A DNA stretch of 64,000 nucleotides, from contig NC_007511.1 in assembly GCF_000012945.1 (NCBI RefSeq), positions 2,046,001 to 2,110,000 on the forward strand. The letters run 5' to 3'. Below are positions 16,385 through 24,488 of this stretch, one piece after another. The stretch comes from Burkholderia lata. GTDB taxonomy: Bacteria > Pseudomonadota > Gammaproteobacteria > Burkholderiales > Burkholderiaceae. Under the pieces are notes generated by a model. It saw only the letters and a program-made list of their open reading frames with translations, was not told where the DNA came from and ran no database searches. Numbering within the stretch: position 1 is the stretch's first letter; each line of letters starts with the position of its first letter. The position numbers were made by a program, and so were the translations under genes.

Positions 16385-17663
16385 CGCGCTGCGGCGGGCG
16401 CGCCTGCCTGAGCGCTTCGCGCACATGCGGCAACGCCGACGTGTCGGCGCCGACCGCGTCGATCGACATCGGCTGCATGACCATCGCCCCACACTGCGCG
16501 GCCTTCGCGCCACCCGGGGTACAGCCTTCGCCCCCACCCACCTGCACCGGCATCCCGCCGATCGCGGACAAGCGGTTATCCGCGATCCGGTACTGCGACA
16601 CGTTTCCCCACACGCGAATGCCGGCGAACCGCGCGCGCGACACGCGGTTGCCGATCACGACCACGCGCGTCACCGAACCCGACCACGTACTGACGTCGAT
16701 CGCGGCCTGCTGGGTCAGCGGGCGCGGATCGGTCCGGCCGGCCGCGGTCTGGATATCGGAAATCTCGTTGTTCTCGACCAGCACGCCGGACGCGCCGTAG
16801 GTCCGTGAACTGTCCTCCTGCGCGACGAGAATGCCCGCACTCACCTGCACGTTGCGCACGACATTGTTCGCGATCGTCACGTCTGCACCGCCGACCACCG
16901 TGATGCCACGCCCCCACGCGTTGCCTTCGAGCGAGTTGTCGGCGATCAGCACGTTGCGGCTGAGCACGCCGTCGCCCTGATAGCTCACCACGGCAATCAT
17001 GTCGTCGCCGGTGCCGCGCACGACGTTGCCCCGCACGAGCACGTTGCGCGCCCCGTGCGTGATGTGGATGCCGTCCGCCAGCGTCGCCAGCACCTCGTTG
17101 CCGACGATCGCGACATCCGTTCCGCCAAACACGAAAATGCCGCCGCCACCGCCGTCGATCACATTGTCGAGCACCTGCACGTCGTGCCCCGTCACTTCGA
17201 TCTTGGTCGACATGGGCGTGCCCATCCGCGTCGAGCCCGTTCCCGCCAGCCTGAATCCGGCGATCGTCGTGCCCGTGCCGCGCATTTCGATGGTCTGGTC
17301 GTCCGGCACGGTCGCACTCAGCGTCGCGCCGTAGCCCGACAGCACGACCTGCGCTTGCCGAACGACGAGCGAACGGCCGACGATGTAGCGCCCCGGCGCG
17401 AACACGAGTCGCTGGCCCGGCTGCAGCGCATCCAGCGCGCGTTGCAGTGCATCGGCCTGATCGGCGCCGTCGGACGCCGGGGTGACATGGGCATCCGGCG
17501 CTGTCGCACGAATCGTCGCCTGCGCCGCCTGAGACGCGTGGGCCACCTTCTCGGCGGGTGCCGCGACGGCGGGACCGGCGCTGATCCACACGCCGAGCAT
17601 CGCGCAGCAAAGACGGGAAAGGCGTCGGCGTCCAGTCATGCGGGCTACGTCCACGCGTGTCAT
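16374..17663 (-). CDS. exported right-handed parallel beta-helix protein
   Basis: The 429-residue protein begins with a signal peptide (hydrophobic CCAMLGVWISAGPAVA ending near residue 35). From about residue 70 it carries repeated short strands with D/N-N turn residues (for example VLDNVIDGGGGGIFVFGG and VTIANNVVRNVQVSAGI), the pattern of pectate-lyase-like or epimerase-like beta-helices. Such proteins in exopolysaccharide operons are polysaccharide lyases or C5 epimerases acting in the periplasm. The ATG at 17663 overlaps the acyltransferase stop by four bases; much longer readings of this frame start inside the neighbouring gene and are rejected. A C-terminal cysteine pair (EGCTPGGAKAAQCG) could form a disulfide. 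Lyase versus epimerase cannot be decided. Confidence 0.85.
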   Translation of the reverse strand: MTRVDVARMTGRRRLSRLCCAMLGVWISAGPAVAAPAEKVAHASQAAQATIRATAPDAHVTPASDGADQADALQRALDALQPGQRLVFAPGRYIVGRSLVVRQAQVVLSGYGATLSATVPDDQTIEMRGTGTTIAGFRLAGTGSTRMGTPMSTKIEVTGHDVQVLDNVIDGGGGGIFVFGGTDVAIVGNEVLATLADGIHITHGARNVLVRGNVVRGTGDDMIAVVSYQGDGVLSRNVLIADNSLEGNAWGRGITVVGGADVTIANNVVRNVQVSAGILVAQEDSSRTYGASGVLVENNEISDIQTAAGRTDPRPLTQQAAIDVSTWSGSVTRVVVIGNRVSRARFAGIRVWGNVSQYRIADNRLSAIGGMPVQVGGGEGCTPGGAKAAQCGAMVMQPMSIDAVGADTSALPHVREALRQARPPQRGID

Positions 17664-18718
17664 GCCGGTTGCGGCCGCACGACCGCTCGGCGCCCCGGCC
17701 ATGCCGGGAATCCGGCGACGCGCGCAGTGCCGGTGCGCAGCGCAATCAGGTACGCCGCCATCGGCACCACCACGCCGGCAAGCGTGCCGATCACGAGGTG
17801 TGTCGCGAGACTGCCGACGCCGGCGCGCATCAACACGATGCGCACGCCGGCCATCACCAGGATGTGCATCAGGTAGATCGGCATCGACGCATATCCGATC
17901 GCCGCGAGCCAGCCGGCACGCGCGGGCGACGATGCATGGCGATATGCCAACTGCAGCATCAGCGCGATGCCGGCGAACGCGGCGGGAACGGCCCAGGCGC
18001 TCGTTGCGCTCCCGAAGCCGTGCGCGAATGCGACCGCCACGATGAAGCCTGTCGCCGTCAGCGCGCACGCCGCAAGATGACTGTTGCGTTCGAGCCAGCC
18101 CGGCAACGCACGCGATGCAACGACGCCCGCCACGAAGAACGGCCAGTTCATCAGCGTGGTCGACACGATGCCCCACTGCGTCGCCGCACCGATCGCGAGT
18201 CCGAGCATCGCGCTTGCCACGAGCGCGTCGCGGACGCGCGGCGGCATCGGCGTCTGCGGGAATGCAGGCACCCATCGGGCAAGCAGCCATGCACCGATCA
18301 TGCAAAGCATCAGCGCGTACAGGAACCAGAACTGCGCGAACGGCCGCCAGCCGATCGCCAGCAGGTCGCCAACCGTGAAGGGATGATTGGTACCGTGCGA
18401 TGCCATCGCAATCTGCGCGCCGCCTTGCAGGATCGACCACAGCAGGTACGGATAGACGATCGTGCGTACTTTCGCCCCCATGAACCGCTGCGGTGCGCCA
18501 CGCAACGAGCTGCACACGTGCAGCCCGGACAGGAAGAAGAACAGCGGCATGTGAAACGTGTAGATCACGTAGTCGACCCAGGCCAACACGGTCTCGGGCA
18601 CGCCGGCCGGCACGAGGCCCGACGAGACGGCGCCGCGCAATACGTGCCCGTAGACGACAAGAATGATCCCCGCGCCGCGGGCGACGTCGAGACTGGTTTC
18701 GCGTGCAGTCGTAGTCAT
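17660..18718 (-). CDS. acyltransferase-3 family membrane O-acetyltransferase
   Basis: The 352-residue protein is almost wholly membrane helices (about ten). It starts TSLDVARGAGIILVVYGHVL, with the family's R/H active-site helix, and continues with the FHMPLFFFLSGL motif of acyltransferase 3 (OafA/ExoZ-like) proteins. These O-acetylate sugars of surface polysaccharides across the inner membrane. It is the fourth gene of the wza-wzc-wzy operon, 108 bases after the polymerase, and overlaps the beta-helix gene by four bases. It probably acetylates the repeat unit of the polymer made by this locus; O-acetylation is common in Burkholderia exopolysaccharides such as cepacian. The start has only a weak ribosome-binding site. 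Confidence 0.88.
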   Translation of the reverse strand: MTTTARETSLDVARGAGIILVVYGHVLRGAVSSGLVPAGVPETVLAWVDYVIYTFHMPLFFFLSGLHVCSSLRGAPQRFMGAKVRTIVYPYLLWSILQGGAQIAMASHGTNHPFTVGDLLAIGWRPFAQFWFLYALMLCMIGAWLLARWVPAFPQTPMPPRVRDALVASAMLGLAIGAATQWGIVSTTLMNWPFFVAGVVASRALPGWLERNSHLAACALTATGFIVAVAFAHGFGSATSAWAVPAAFAGIALMLQLAYRHASSPARAGWLAAIGYASMPIYLMHILVMAGVRIVLMRAGVGSLATHLVIGTLAGVVVPMAAYLIALRTGTARVAGFPAWPGRRAVVRPQPA

Positions 18719-18826
18719 GTGGAGGTCGATGCGGCTTCCCCGTCAGGGTCCGCGTGCATGGCGAGTGGTCGTGAGAAGCTCCACTTTATGCATGCCGGCC
18801 CCGGACGACTGTGGGCTGGACGACAG

Positions 18827-20179
18827 TTAGCCGATGTCGGGCGCACGCCGGATCGCGACACCGCGCGCGGCGGCGGTCGACACCCGTCCCGGTCGTTTCA
18901 CGAACCATCTGAACACGACGATCAGCAGCACGACCGGCACGAAGTCCCGCCCGCTGAACAGGTTCGGAATTCGCAGGATTTCCATCAACGACACATAGAG
19001 CACCGCGTGCGCACAGCACCAGAAGCCGCTTCCTCTTCGCCACCCTGCATAGCCACGCCCGAACACCCAGCCGGCAAACGCCGCGTTCAGCAAACCGAAC
19101 CAGCCCCATTCGTAGAAGTGGACGAAGATGCCCGACGGGTTGTTGAACTCGGGATCGGCATAGCTTTTCAGGAACAGGTCGACACTGTCGCCCGAGTCGA
19201 GCCACGGCTGGAGCGTCGCGCCGATCACCGGGAAATGCAGCAGCCAGTCGAACGTGAACATCGGATGCCCGTTGCCCCAGCCGAGCACGTTGAGGATCCC
19301 GGCGCCATTGTTCAGCGACGTCGAGTAATACAGGCCCAGGCGTTCGAGCGCGAAATCGAAGATGTTGTCGTAGATGTTGATGTAGTAGGTTTCCCACGAC
19401 CGGCTGTATTCGTTCACGATGAACAGGCCGAGCAGCAGCGGGATCGCCGCGTACGGCCCGAGCGCCAGCAACCGCAGCCGCTTGCGGCCGAGCCGGAACC
19501 GCACCACCATCAAGGCGAACGGCAATGCGATCTCGATGACCGCAAGCCGCTCCGCGAAGATGAAGCTGCGCAACAACGTCAGCACGGCCAGTACGACCAG
19601 GTATGCCTTGTAGCGATTGAAACCCTTGACCGGCGTCCTGAACACGTAGAAATACAGCGCGACGAACGGCGCCGTCGCCTGCGTGAACGTACTCAGGCCC
19701 GTGACGCGCCCTTTCAGTTCGATCAGCTCGAACGTGTTCGCCGTGCCGGTCAGGAACTGCAGCAGGACGGCCGGATGCGCGAGCACGCCGCTCATCATCA
19801 CGAGATAGCCGAACAGCGCGAGTGCGAACACGAAATCGAGCACGCGCGGCGACAGTTCGGCCGGCCCGTCGTCCGGCACCCGCCGACCCTGCGCATCGGT
19901 GGTCGCAAACCACGCGGCGGCCGTCAACACCAGCAGGAACAGGCCCCCCGCGAACGCCGAATATCCGTCGAAATAGATGCGCGCAATCGACTTCTGGTCG
20001 CCGAGCAGGCTCATGGACAGCAGCCCGTACAACGGCAGGATGAAGAGCAACACGAGCCGTGCCGGATCTTCCCACCAGTAACCCGCGTAACCGTCGACGC
20101 GGCCCGCGCGAACCGTCCGGCGACGCATCGCCGGCTGCCGCGGCCGCTTGCGCGAGCGGGCCGCCACTCGATTGTTCAT
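18827..20179 (-). CDS. Wzy-like polysaccharide polymerase
   Basis: The 450-residue integral membrane protein has about ten or eleven predicted helices and a large hydrophilic loop in its second half (about residues 260-350), the layout of O-antigen or exopolysaccharide polymerases. After a 50-residue arginine-rich N-terminus comes RLVLLFILPLYGLLSMSLLG. Loop sequences such as SRSWETYYINIYDNIFDF recall EpsG/Wzy-like proteins. Wzy families are too divergent for a firm family name, so the call depends on topology and on its place between wzc and an acyltransferase. It would join undecaprenyl-linked repeat units at the periplasmic face, after the flippase encoded at 26838. Confidence 0.78.
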   Translation of the reverse strand: MNNRVAARSRKRPRQPAMRRRTVRAGRVDGYAGYWWEDPARLVLLFILPLYGLLSMSLLGDQKSIARIYFDGYSAFAGGLFLLVLTAAAWFATTDAQGRRVPDDGPAELSPRVLDFVFALALFGYLVMMSGVLAHPAVLLQFLTGTANTFELIELKGRVTGLSTFTQATAPFVALYFYVFRTPVKGFNRYKAYLVVLAVLTLLRSFIFAERLAVIEIALPFALMVVRFRLGRKRLRLLALGPYAAIPLLLGLFIVNEYSRSWETYYINIYDNIFDFALERLGLYYSTSLNNGAGILNVLGWGNGHPMFTFDWLLHFPVIGATLQPWLDSGDSVDLFLKSYADPEFNNPSGIFVHFYEWGWFGLLNAAFAGWVFGRGYAGWRRGSGFWCCAHAVLYVSLMEILRIPNLFSGRDFVPVVLLIVVFRWFVKRPGRVSTAAARGVAIRRAPDIG

Positions 20180-20240
20180 GATGTCCGTTCCATTGCTTCG
20201 CCGGTGCGCACCTTGTCGTGCGGCACCACGCGCTCACCGC

Positions 20241-22508
20241 TCAGCCGGCCGGGCCGCGCGCACCCATCACGCCTGCGTAGCCGGATGCCGCCTGATGGGT
20301 GTTCGCCTCCGTGTAACCGTAGTCGTAGCGTCCCAGCGGGCCCTTGAAGTCGTTCAGGATCACGCCGCGTACGTCGATGTGCGCGTGCTCGAGCCGGCGC
20401 GCGCTTTCGTCGAGTTCCGTCAGCGTCGTCACACCGCTGCGCGCGACGAGGAACACGGTTCCGGCCAGGCGCCCGAGCACCAGCGCGTCGGCCACCGGCA
20501 GCAACGGCGGACTGTCGATCACGACCATGTCGTAGCGCGCCGCGACGCGCTCGATCAGTTCGGCGAACGCAGGCTGCAGCAGCAATTCGCCCGGATCGGG
20601 CACGACGTTGCCCATCGGCATGAAATCGAGGCCGGGCATCACATCGCGCTTGATCGCCTGGTCGAACCCGTGCGAGCCGCCCACGACGTCCGACAGGCCC
20701 GGCGCGCGGGTGAAGCGAAACCGCTCGTGCAGCGCGCCCTTGCGCAGGTCCGCGTCGATCAGCAGCACGCGCCGTTTCGCGGCGCCCACCAGCGACGCGA
20801 GATTCGCCGCGACGAACGACTTGCCGACGCCCGTCGTCGGCCCCGAGATCAGCACGACACGATTCGGCGCGTCGGGCATCGCCAGTTGCAGCGCCGTGCG
20901 GAAATTGCGCAGGCTTTCGAGCGCCGCGCCCTCCGGTGCCACCGGCAGCGCCGGCTTGCGTCCGGCGCGGCGCCGCGCGGCCTCCGACGGCAACACGCCC
21001 TGTTCAGACGGCGGGCTGTGCGGCACCGCCGCGAACACCGGCAATCCCGTCGACCATTCGATTTCCTCGGCGTCACCGACCGTGCCGGCAAGCCGCTGCC
21101 GCACGATCACGACCGCGGCGCCCGCCAGCAGGCCAAGGAGCAGCGACGCGATCACGGCCATCCCGCGATGCGGCCCGGTGGGCGTCTCCGCGATCTTCGC
21201 CGCGTCGACGATCCGCACGGTACCGGTCTTGCTGGCCCGCGCGAGGATCATCTGTTGACGCGTGTTGAGCAGGTTCGTGTAGAGCGCGGTATCGACGGCC
21301 ACGTCGCGCTGCAGTTGCAGCACGCCCTGCTCGACGGTCGGCAGCTGCTGGATCTGCTTGCGCACGGTGTCGAGCGAATGCTGCGCATCGGCGAGCTGCG
21401 CGTCGACCGCCACGACGGCCGGATGCTTGGGCATGAACCGCGTCAGCAGTTCCTCGCGGCGCTGCTGCAGCGTCTGCACGCGCGTCTCGATGTCGACCGA
21501 CTGCTGACGCAGCGCGAGCCCTTCGTCGCTCGTATTAACCGTGCCGTGCGATGCGCGGAACGCATTGAAGCGGCTCTCGGCCTTTTCGAGCTGCGCCTTC
21601 AGTTGCGGCAGCTGCGCATCCATGAAGCGGATCAGCTTGTCGGCCGCTTCAGACTTGCGCTGCGTGTTCTGCGCCAGATACGCGTCGCCAACCGCGTTCA
21701 GCACGCGGCTGTCGTGCACGGGATCGGGGCCGTCGAGCGTCACGCCGATCATGTTCGACTGCTTGCCGCGTTCCGAGATCAGCGCGTTCTTCTGCAGCCA
21801 CGCGGTCGCCTCTTCCTCGCCGTAGCGCGTCAGGTCGAAGCGCGCGCCGGGCTCGCCAGCCACGTCGCGCACGAATACGTCGAGCGGCCCCTGCGGCGTC
21901 TCGACATGCAGCGGCTGGCCGACCCTGCCTTGCCAGACGGGCCCGGTCCTGCCAAGCAACCCCGTGCGCTGCAGCGTATAGGTGCCGCCATTGCCCACGA
22001 CGAGCGCGAAATGCTTGCCGACGAAACGCTTCGGCACGTCGAAGGTCGGGACGTCGATGCGCTCCGTGCCGTACACGTAACCGCCCGGCAGCGGCGACGA
22101 CAATCCGTCGGCCGCGTTCACGAACCGCCAGCCGATGACCGGCAGGTAATGCGGCCGCGCATCGATGGCCAGGTTGGTATCGTCGACCGCACGCGCCATC
22201 ACCGCGCGCGATTTCAGCACCTCGATCTCGGTCGACGCATCCGTCTTCAGGTCGAACACCGACGACGGATCGCCAGGCGGCGAGTTCGTTTTCGACTCGG
22301 TCGGGCTCTGCTCGACCTGGAACAGGATGTCGGTCCGGTAGACCGGGCGCGCGCAGAGCGCGTAGAGGGCCCCCGCCAGCGCGCCGGCGAGCGCCGTGCA
22401 CAGGATCAGCCGCCGGCCGCCGTGGAGCATGGTCCAGTAGCGGCGGTACGGATAGGACGGCCGCAGCGCGGGCCCGTCGTGCGGGTCAGGGAGAGTCTGG
22501 GCGTTCAT
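20241..22508 (-). CDS. polysaccharide co-polymerase / tyrosine autokinase (Wzc/BceF type)
   Basis: The 755-residue inner-membrane protein has an N-terminal Wzz domain with the first membrane helix near residues 35-55. A coiled-coil periplasmic region follows (about 230-400) and a second helix ends the Wzz part (LLLGLLAGAAVVIV, about 440). The cytoplasmic BY-kinase domain has Walker A GPTTGVGKS around Lys563 and Walker A' VLLIDADLRKG. The C-terminus carries a tyrosine cluster (RYDYGYTEAN and GYAG), the autophosphorylation sites. It controls chain length and export with the Wza protein encoded 55 bases upstream. A separate Wzb-type phosphatase gene is not seen here. Confidence 0.93.
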   Translation of the reverse strand: MNAQTLPDPHDGPALRPSYPYRRYWTMLHGGRRLILCTALAGALAGALYALCARPVYRTDILFQVEQSPTESKTNSPPGDPSSVFDLKTDASTEIEVLKSRAVMARAVDDTNLAIDARPHYLPVIGWRFVNAADGLSSPLPGGYVYGTERIDVPTFDVPKRFVGKHFALVVGNGGTYTLQRTGLLGRTGPVWQGRVGQPLHVETPQGPLDVFVRDVAGEPGARFDLTRYGEEEATAWLQKNALISERGKQSNMIGVTLDGPDPVHDSRVLNAVGDAYLAQNTQRKSEAADKLIRFMDAQLPQLKAQLEKAESRFNAFRASHGTVNTSDEGLALRQQSVDIETRVQTLQQRREELLTRFMPKHPAVVAVDAQLADAQHSLDTVRKQIQQLPTVEQGVLQLQRDVAVDTALYTNLLNTRQQMILARASKTGTVRIVDAAKIAETPTGPHRGMAVIASLLLGLLAGAAVVIVRQRLAGTVGDAEEIEWSTGLPVFAAVPHSPPSEQGVLPSEAARRRAGRKPALPVAPEGAALESLRNFRTALQLAMPDAPNRVVLISGPTTGVGKSFVAANLASLVGAAKRRVLLIDADLRKGALHERFRFTRAPGLSDVVGGSHGFDQAIKRDVMPGLDFMPMGNVVPDPGELLLQPAFAELIERVAARYDMVVIDSPPLLPVADALVLGRLAGTVFLVARSGVTTLTELDESARRLEHAHIDVRGVILNDFKGPLGRYDYGYTEANTHQAASGYAGVMGARGPAG

Positions 22509-22563
22509 ACAGGATCGGTCCCGTAGACGCGACGTATCGCGATTGCGCGATCCGTCACGAGGT

Positions 22564-23772
22564 TCACGGCGAAATGGCCTTGGCCGTCAGCGCACCCTGC
22601 GCGGACGACGGAATCAGCAGGTTGACGACGCGGCTCCAGCGCACCAGCGACGACGCATCGACGAACACCACGTCGCGACGCTCGAGCGGAAACCGGTCGG
22701 CGAGCGCGAACGAGGCCGGCGAACGCCCGTCCAGGTGATAGACCTGCGGCCGGTTGCCGGGCCCGCGCCGCACCACGAACACCTGACGCGCATCGGCCGT
22801 GTACTGGCTGACGCCGCCCGTATCGCCGAGCGCTTCGCCGAGGCTCATGCGGCCATCGGTCAGCGTCAGCGTCGCCGGACGCGACACCTCGCCGAGCACG
22901 AACACCTTGCTGTCGCTCGCCGCGCGCACACGCACCAGATCGCCGTCGCGCAACAGGATGCTCGTCGGGTTGATGCCCGCCTGCAGCATGGCCGGCAGGC
23001 TTACCATCACGGTCTTGTTGCCGCGCGTCACCGACACCTGCGAGCGGTCGGCCGTCGCGGTGAAGCCACCTGCGCGGTCGATCGCCTCGGGCAGCGTCAT
23101 CGGCATGTCGTTGACGATCTGCAGCCCCGGGGTGCGCACTTCGCCGTCGAGATAGACACGCTTGCTGCGGTATGCCTGGACGCGCACCGCGATCTGCGGC
23201 TTGCGCACGTATTCGCCGAGCCGCTTCGTCAGCACCGCGCGCGCCTGTGCCTCAGTCAGCCCCTCCACGTGCACGAGGCCCGCATACGCGAACTGCACGC
23301 TGCCGCTCGCGTCCACCGTGTAGCCGGTCGCGACCGAACTGGCACCCACACCATCGCCGCCGCCCGTCGTCTGGGTCGTCGGCAGGTTCAGCTCGGGGTG
23401 ATCCCACACGACGATGTTCAGCACGTCGCCGGGCCCGATCACATAGGGCTTCGGCGTGCCGAACAACTGGCGGATCTCGGCGTCGACGTTCGCATGCCGT
23501 GCCGCATCATGCTGCTCGACGAATGCCGGCGTGATCTCGATCAGGTCTTCGCTCGACACGTTCTGCACACCGTCGAGGCCGCCCGCGCCCGATGCGTCGG
23601 CGCTCACGCGCGCATTCGCGTCGCGCTCGGCCGGCGGGTGATACGTCATGCCCGGTGAGAACGCACACGCGCTCAGCGTGCACACGGCCGCCGCCAGCGC
23701 CACGCGCGACAGCCAGCGCGTGCATGGCTGCCGCATCGCGCGTGTCGATTCCTTTTGCGTCGTCGTTGACAT
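22564..23772 (-). CDS. outer-membrane polysaccharide export lipoprotein (Wza type)
   Basis: Read from ATG 23772, behind GGAAGGACATC, the 402-residue protein has a lipoprotein signal ending LSAC, so the mature N-terminus is an acylated cysteine. The Poly_export domain shows VIGPGDVLNIVVWDHPELN, followed by SLBB repeats (VYLDGEVRTPGLQIVNDMPM and VFVLGEVSRPATL). It would form the octameric outer-membrane channel for the polymer and pair with the Wzc-type kinase. It is the first gene of the minus-strand export operon. The frame is open upstream to 23874, but those residues overlap the promoter region and lack similarity. A sigma-54 promoter match lies 49-64 bases upstream, with a hairpin in the leader. 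Confidence 0.93.
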   Translation of the reverse strand: MSTTTQKESTRAMRQPCTRWLSRVALAAAVCTLSACAFSPGMTYHPPAERDANARVSADASGAGGLDGVQNVSSEDLIEITPAFVEQHDAARHANVDAEIRQLFGTPKPYVIGPGDVLNIVVWDHPELNLPTTQTTGGGDGVGASSVATGYTVDASGSVQFAYAGLVHVEGLTEAQARAVLTKRLGEYVRKPQIAVRVQAYRSKRVYLDGEVRTPGLQIVNDMPMTLPEAIDRAGGFTATADRSQVSVTRGNKTVMVSLPAMLQAGINPTSILLRDGDLVRVRAASDSKVFVLGEVSRPATLTLTDGRMSLGEALGDTGGVSQYTADARQVFVVRRGPGNRPQVYHLDGRSPASFALADRFPLERRDVVFVDASSLVRWSRVVNLLIPSSAQGALTAKAISP

Positions 23773-23798
23773 GATGTCCTTCCGAAACTGTGCGGTAA

Positions 23799-23816
23799 CC
23801 CGCCGAACGCGGCGGG
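23799..23816. other. leader hairpin before wza
   Basis: CCCGCCG and CGGCGGG form a perfect seven-base stem with an AACG loop. It lies at or just after the predicted sigma-54 start point of the wza operon, so it could be the 5' end structure of the mRNA or an operator. Confidence 0.4.
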
Positions 23817-23820
23817 CTCC

Positions 23821-23836
23821 GGCATTACGCTTGCCT
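23821..23836 (-). promoter_or_regulatory. sigma-54-like promoter before wza operon
   Basis: The minus strand reads AGGCAAGCGTAATGCC: GGCA and TGC elements with the correct spacing between the GG and GC pairs, but the first T of both elements is replaced. Predicted start near 23810 leaves a leader of about 38 bases before ATG 23772. Confidence 0.42.
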
Positions 23837-23899
23837 GCGCGGCTCGCATTGCGGCGCCGCGCTTCCCTCGTCACCGCACGTCACTCCGTACGATTCGTC

Positions 23900-24325
23900 A
23901 TGAACTGCTCTGTCTCGCTTTCATCGCTCGTCTGCATCCTGTCGGCCGGCTTCGCCTGCGCCGCCGATGCGCAATCGCTGCGCCCCGACCCGGCTGATAC
24001 GCCGGCTTTCACCTCGCCGGCGGCGATCGTGCCGGCCCTGCCGACCCTGCCGGTCCCGCGGCAGCGTTCGGCCCAGACCGCGACGGCGAGCGCCGCGACG
24101 CCTGCTTCCGAGTCAGCCTCGCCGGGCCTTGCGCTTCCCGGCACCCGCGCCGACGCGGAACCGGAAGCGCGGGCCCGCGGCGTACTGCGCCGGCCACTCG
24201 CGCCGAGCCGGCCGGGCCGCCCGAAAGCAGCCAGCGCATCCGGCGACGGTGCGTGGGATACCGGCACGCTGTACGCATCGCCGTACACCACGTCGCCCTA
24301 TGCACAGCCGGGTGACACGGACTGA
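23900..24325 (+). CDS. hypothetical secreted protein
   Basis: I do not recognise this 141-residue ORF. Starting at ATG 23900 it begins with a plausible signal peptide (MNCSVSLSSLVCILSAGFAC, cleavage near ADA-QS). The rest is proline/alanine-rich low-complexity sequence and a tyrosine-containing tail (TLYASPYTTSPYAQPGD). It is divergent from the wza operon and lies between wza and the hydrolase gene. No strong ribosome-binding site is seen, and the opposite strand is also open, so it may not be translated. The export signal is the main support. Confidence 0.4.
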   Translation: MNCSVSLSSLVCILSAGFACAADAQSLRPDPADTPAFTSPAAIVPALPTLPVPRQRSAQTATASAATPASESASPGLALPGTRADAEPEARARGVLRRPLAPSRPGRPKAASASGDGAWDTGTLYASPYTTSPYAQPGDTD

Positions 24326-24488
24326 CGCCGCCGCCCGGTCCTGCGCCGGTGCAACGGCGCATGCGCCGATACGGGATTGGACACCGGAGCGACGGGCGCG
24401 TCTGTGAGCAAGCCCACCGAACGCCGATCTTCATTTGAACGGGGATTGCACCCGGCCCAGCCAGCCGCCGACCCTCGCGCGACGCGCA

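Noticed and set aside
16374..18515. Beta-helix frame extended to 713 codons
   Set aside because: The extension overlies the acyltransferase gene in another frame; ATG 17663 gives a normal signal peptide and a four-base overlap.
20148..22526. Plus-strand ORF of 792 codons
   Set aside because: Antisense of wzc, whose frame has full family motifs; the shadow is Arg/His-rich without domains.
23881..24291. Minus-strand ORF of 136 codons opposite the candidate secreted protein
   Set aside because: Ala/Gly/Arg-rich, no signal or domain; the plus strand has a better case.
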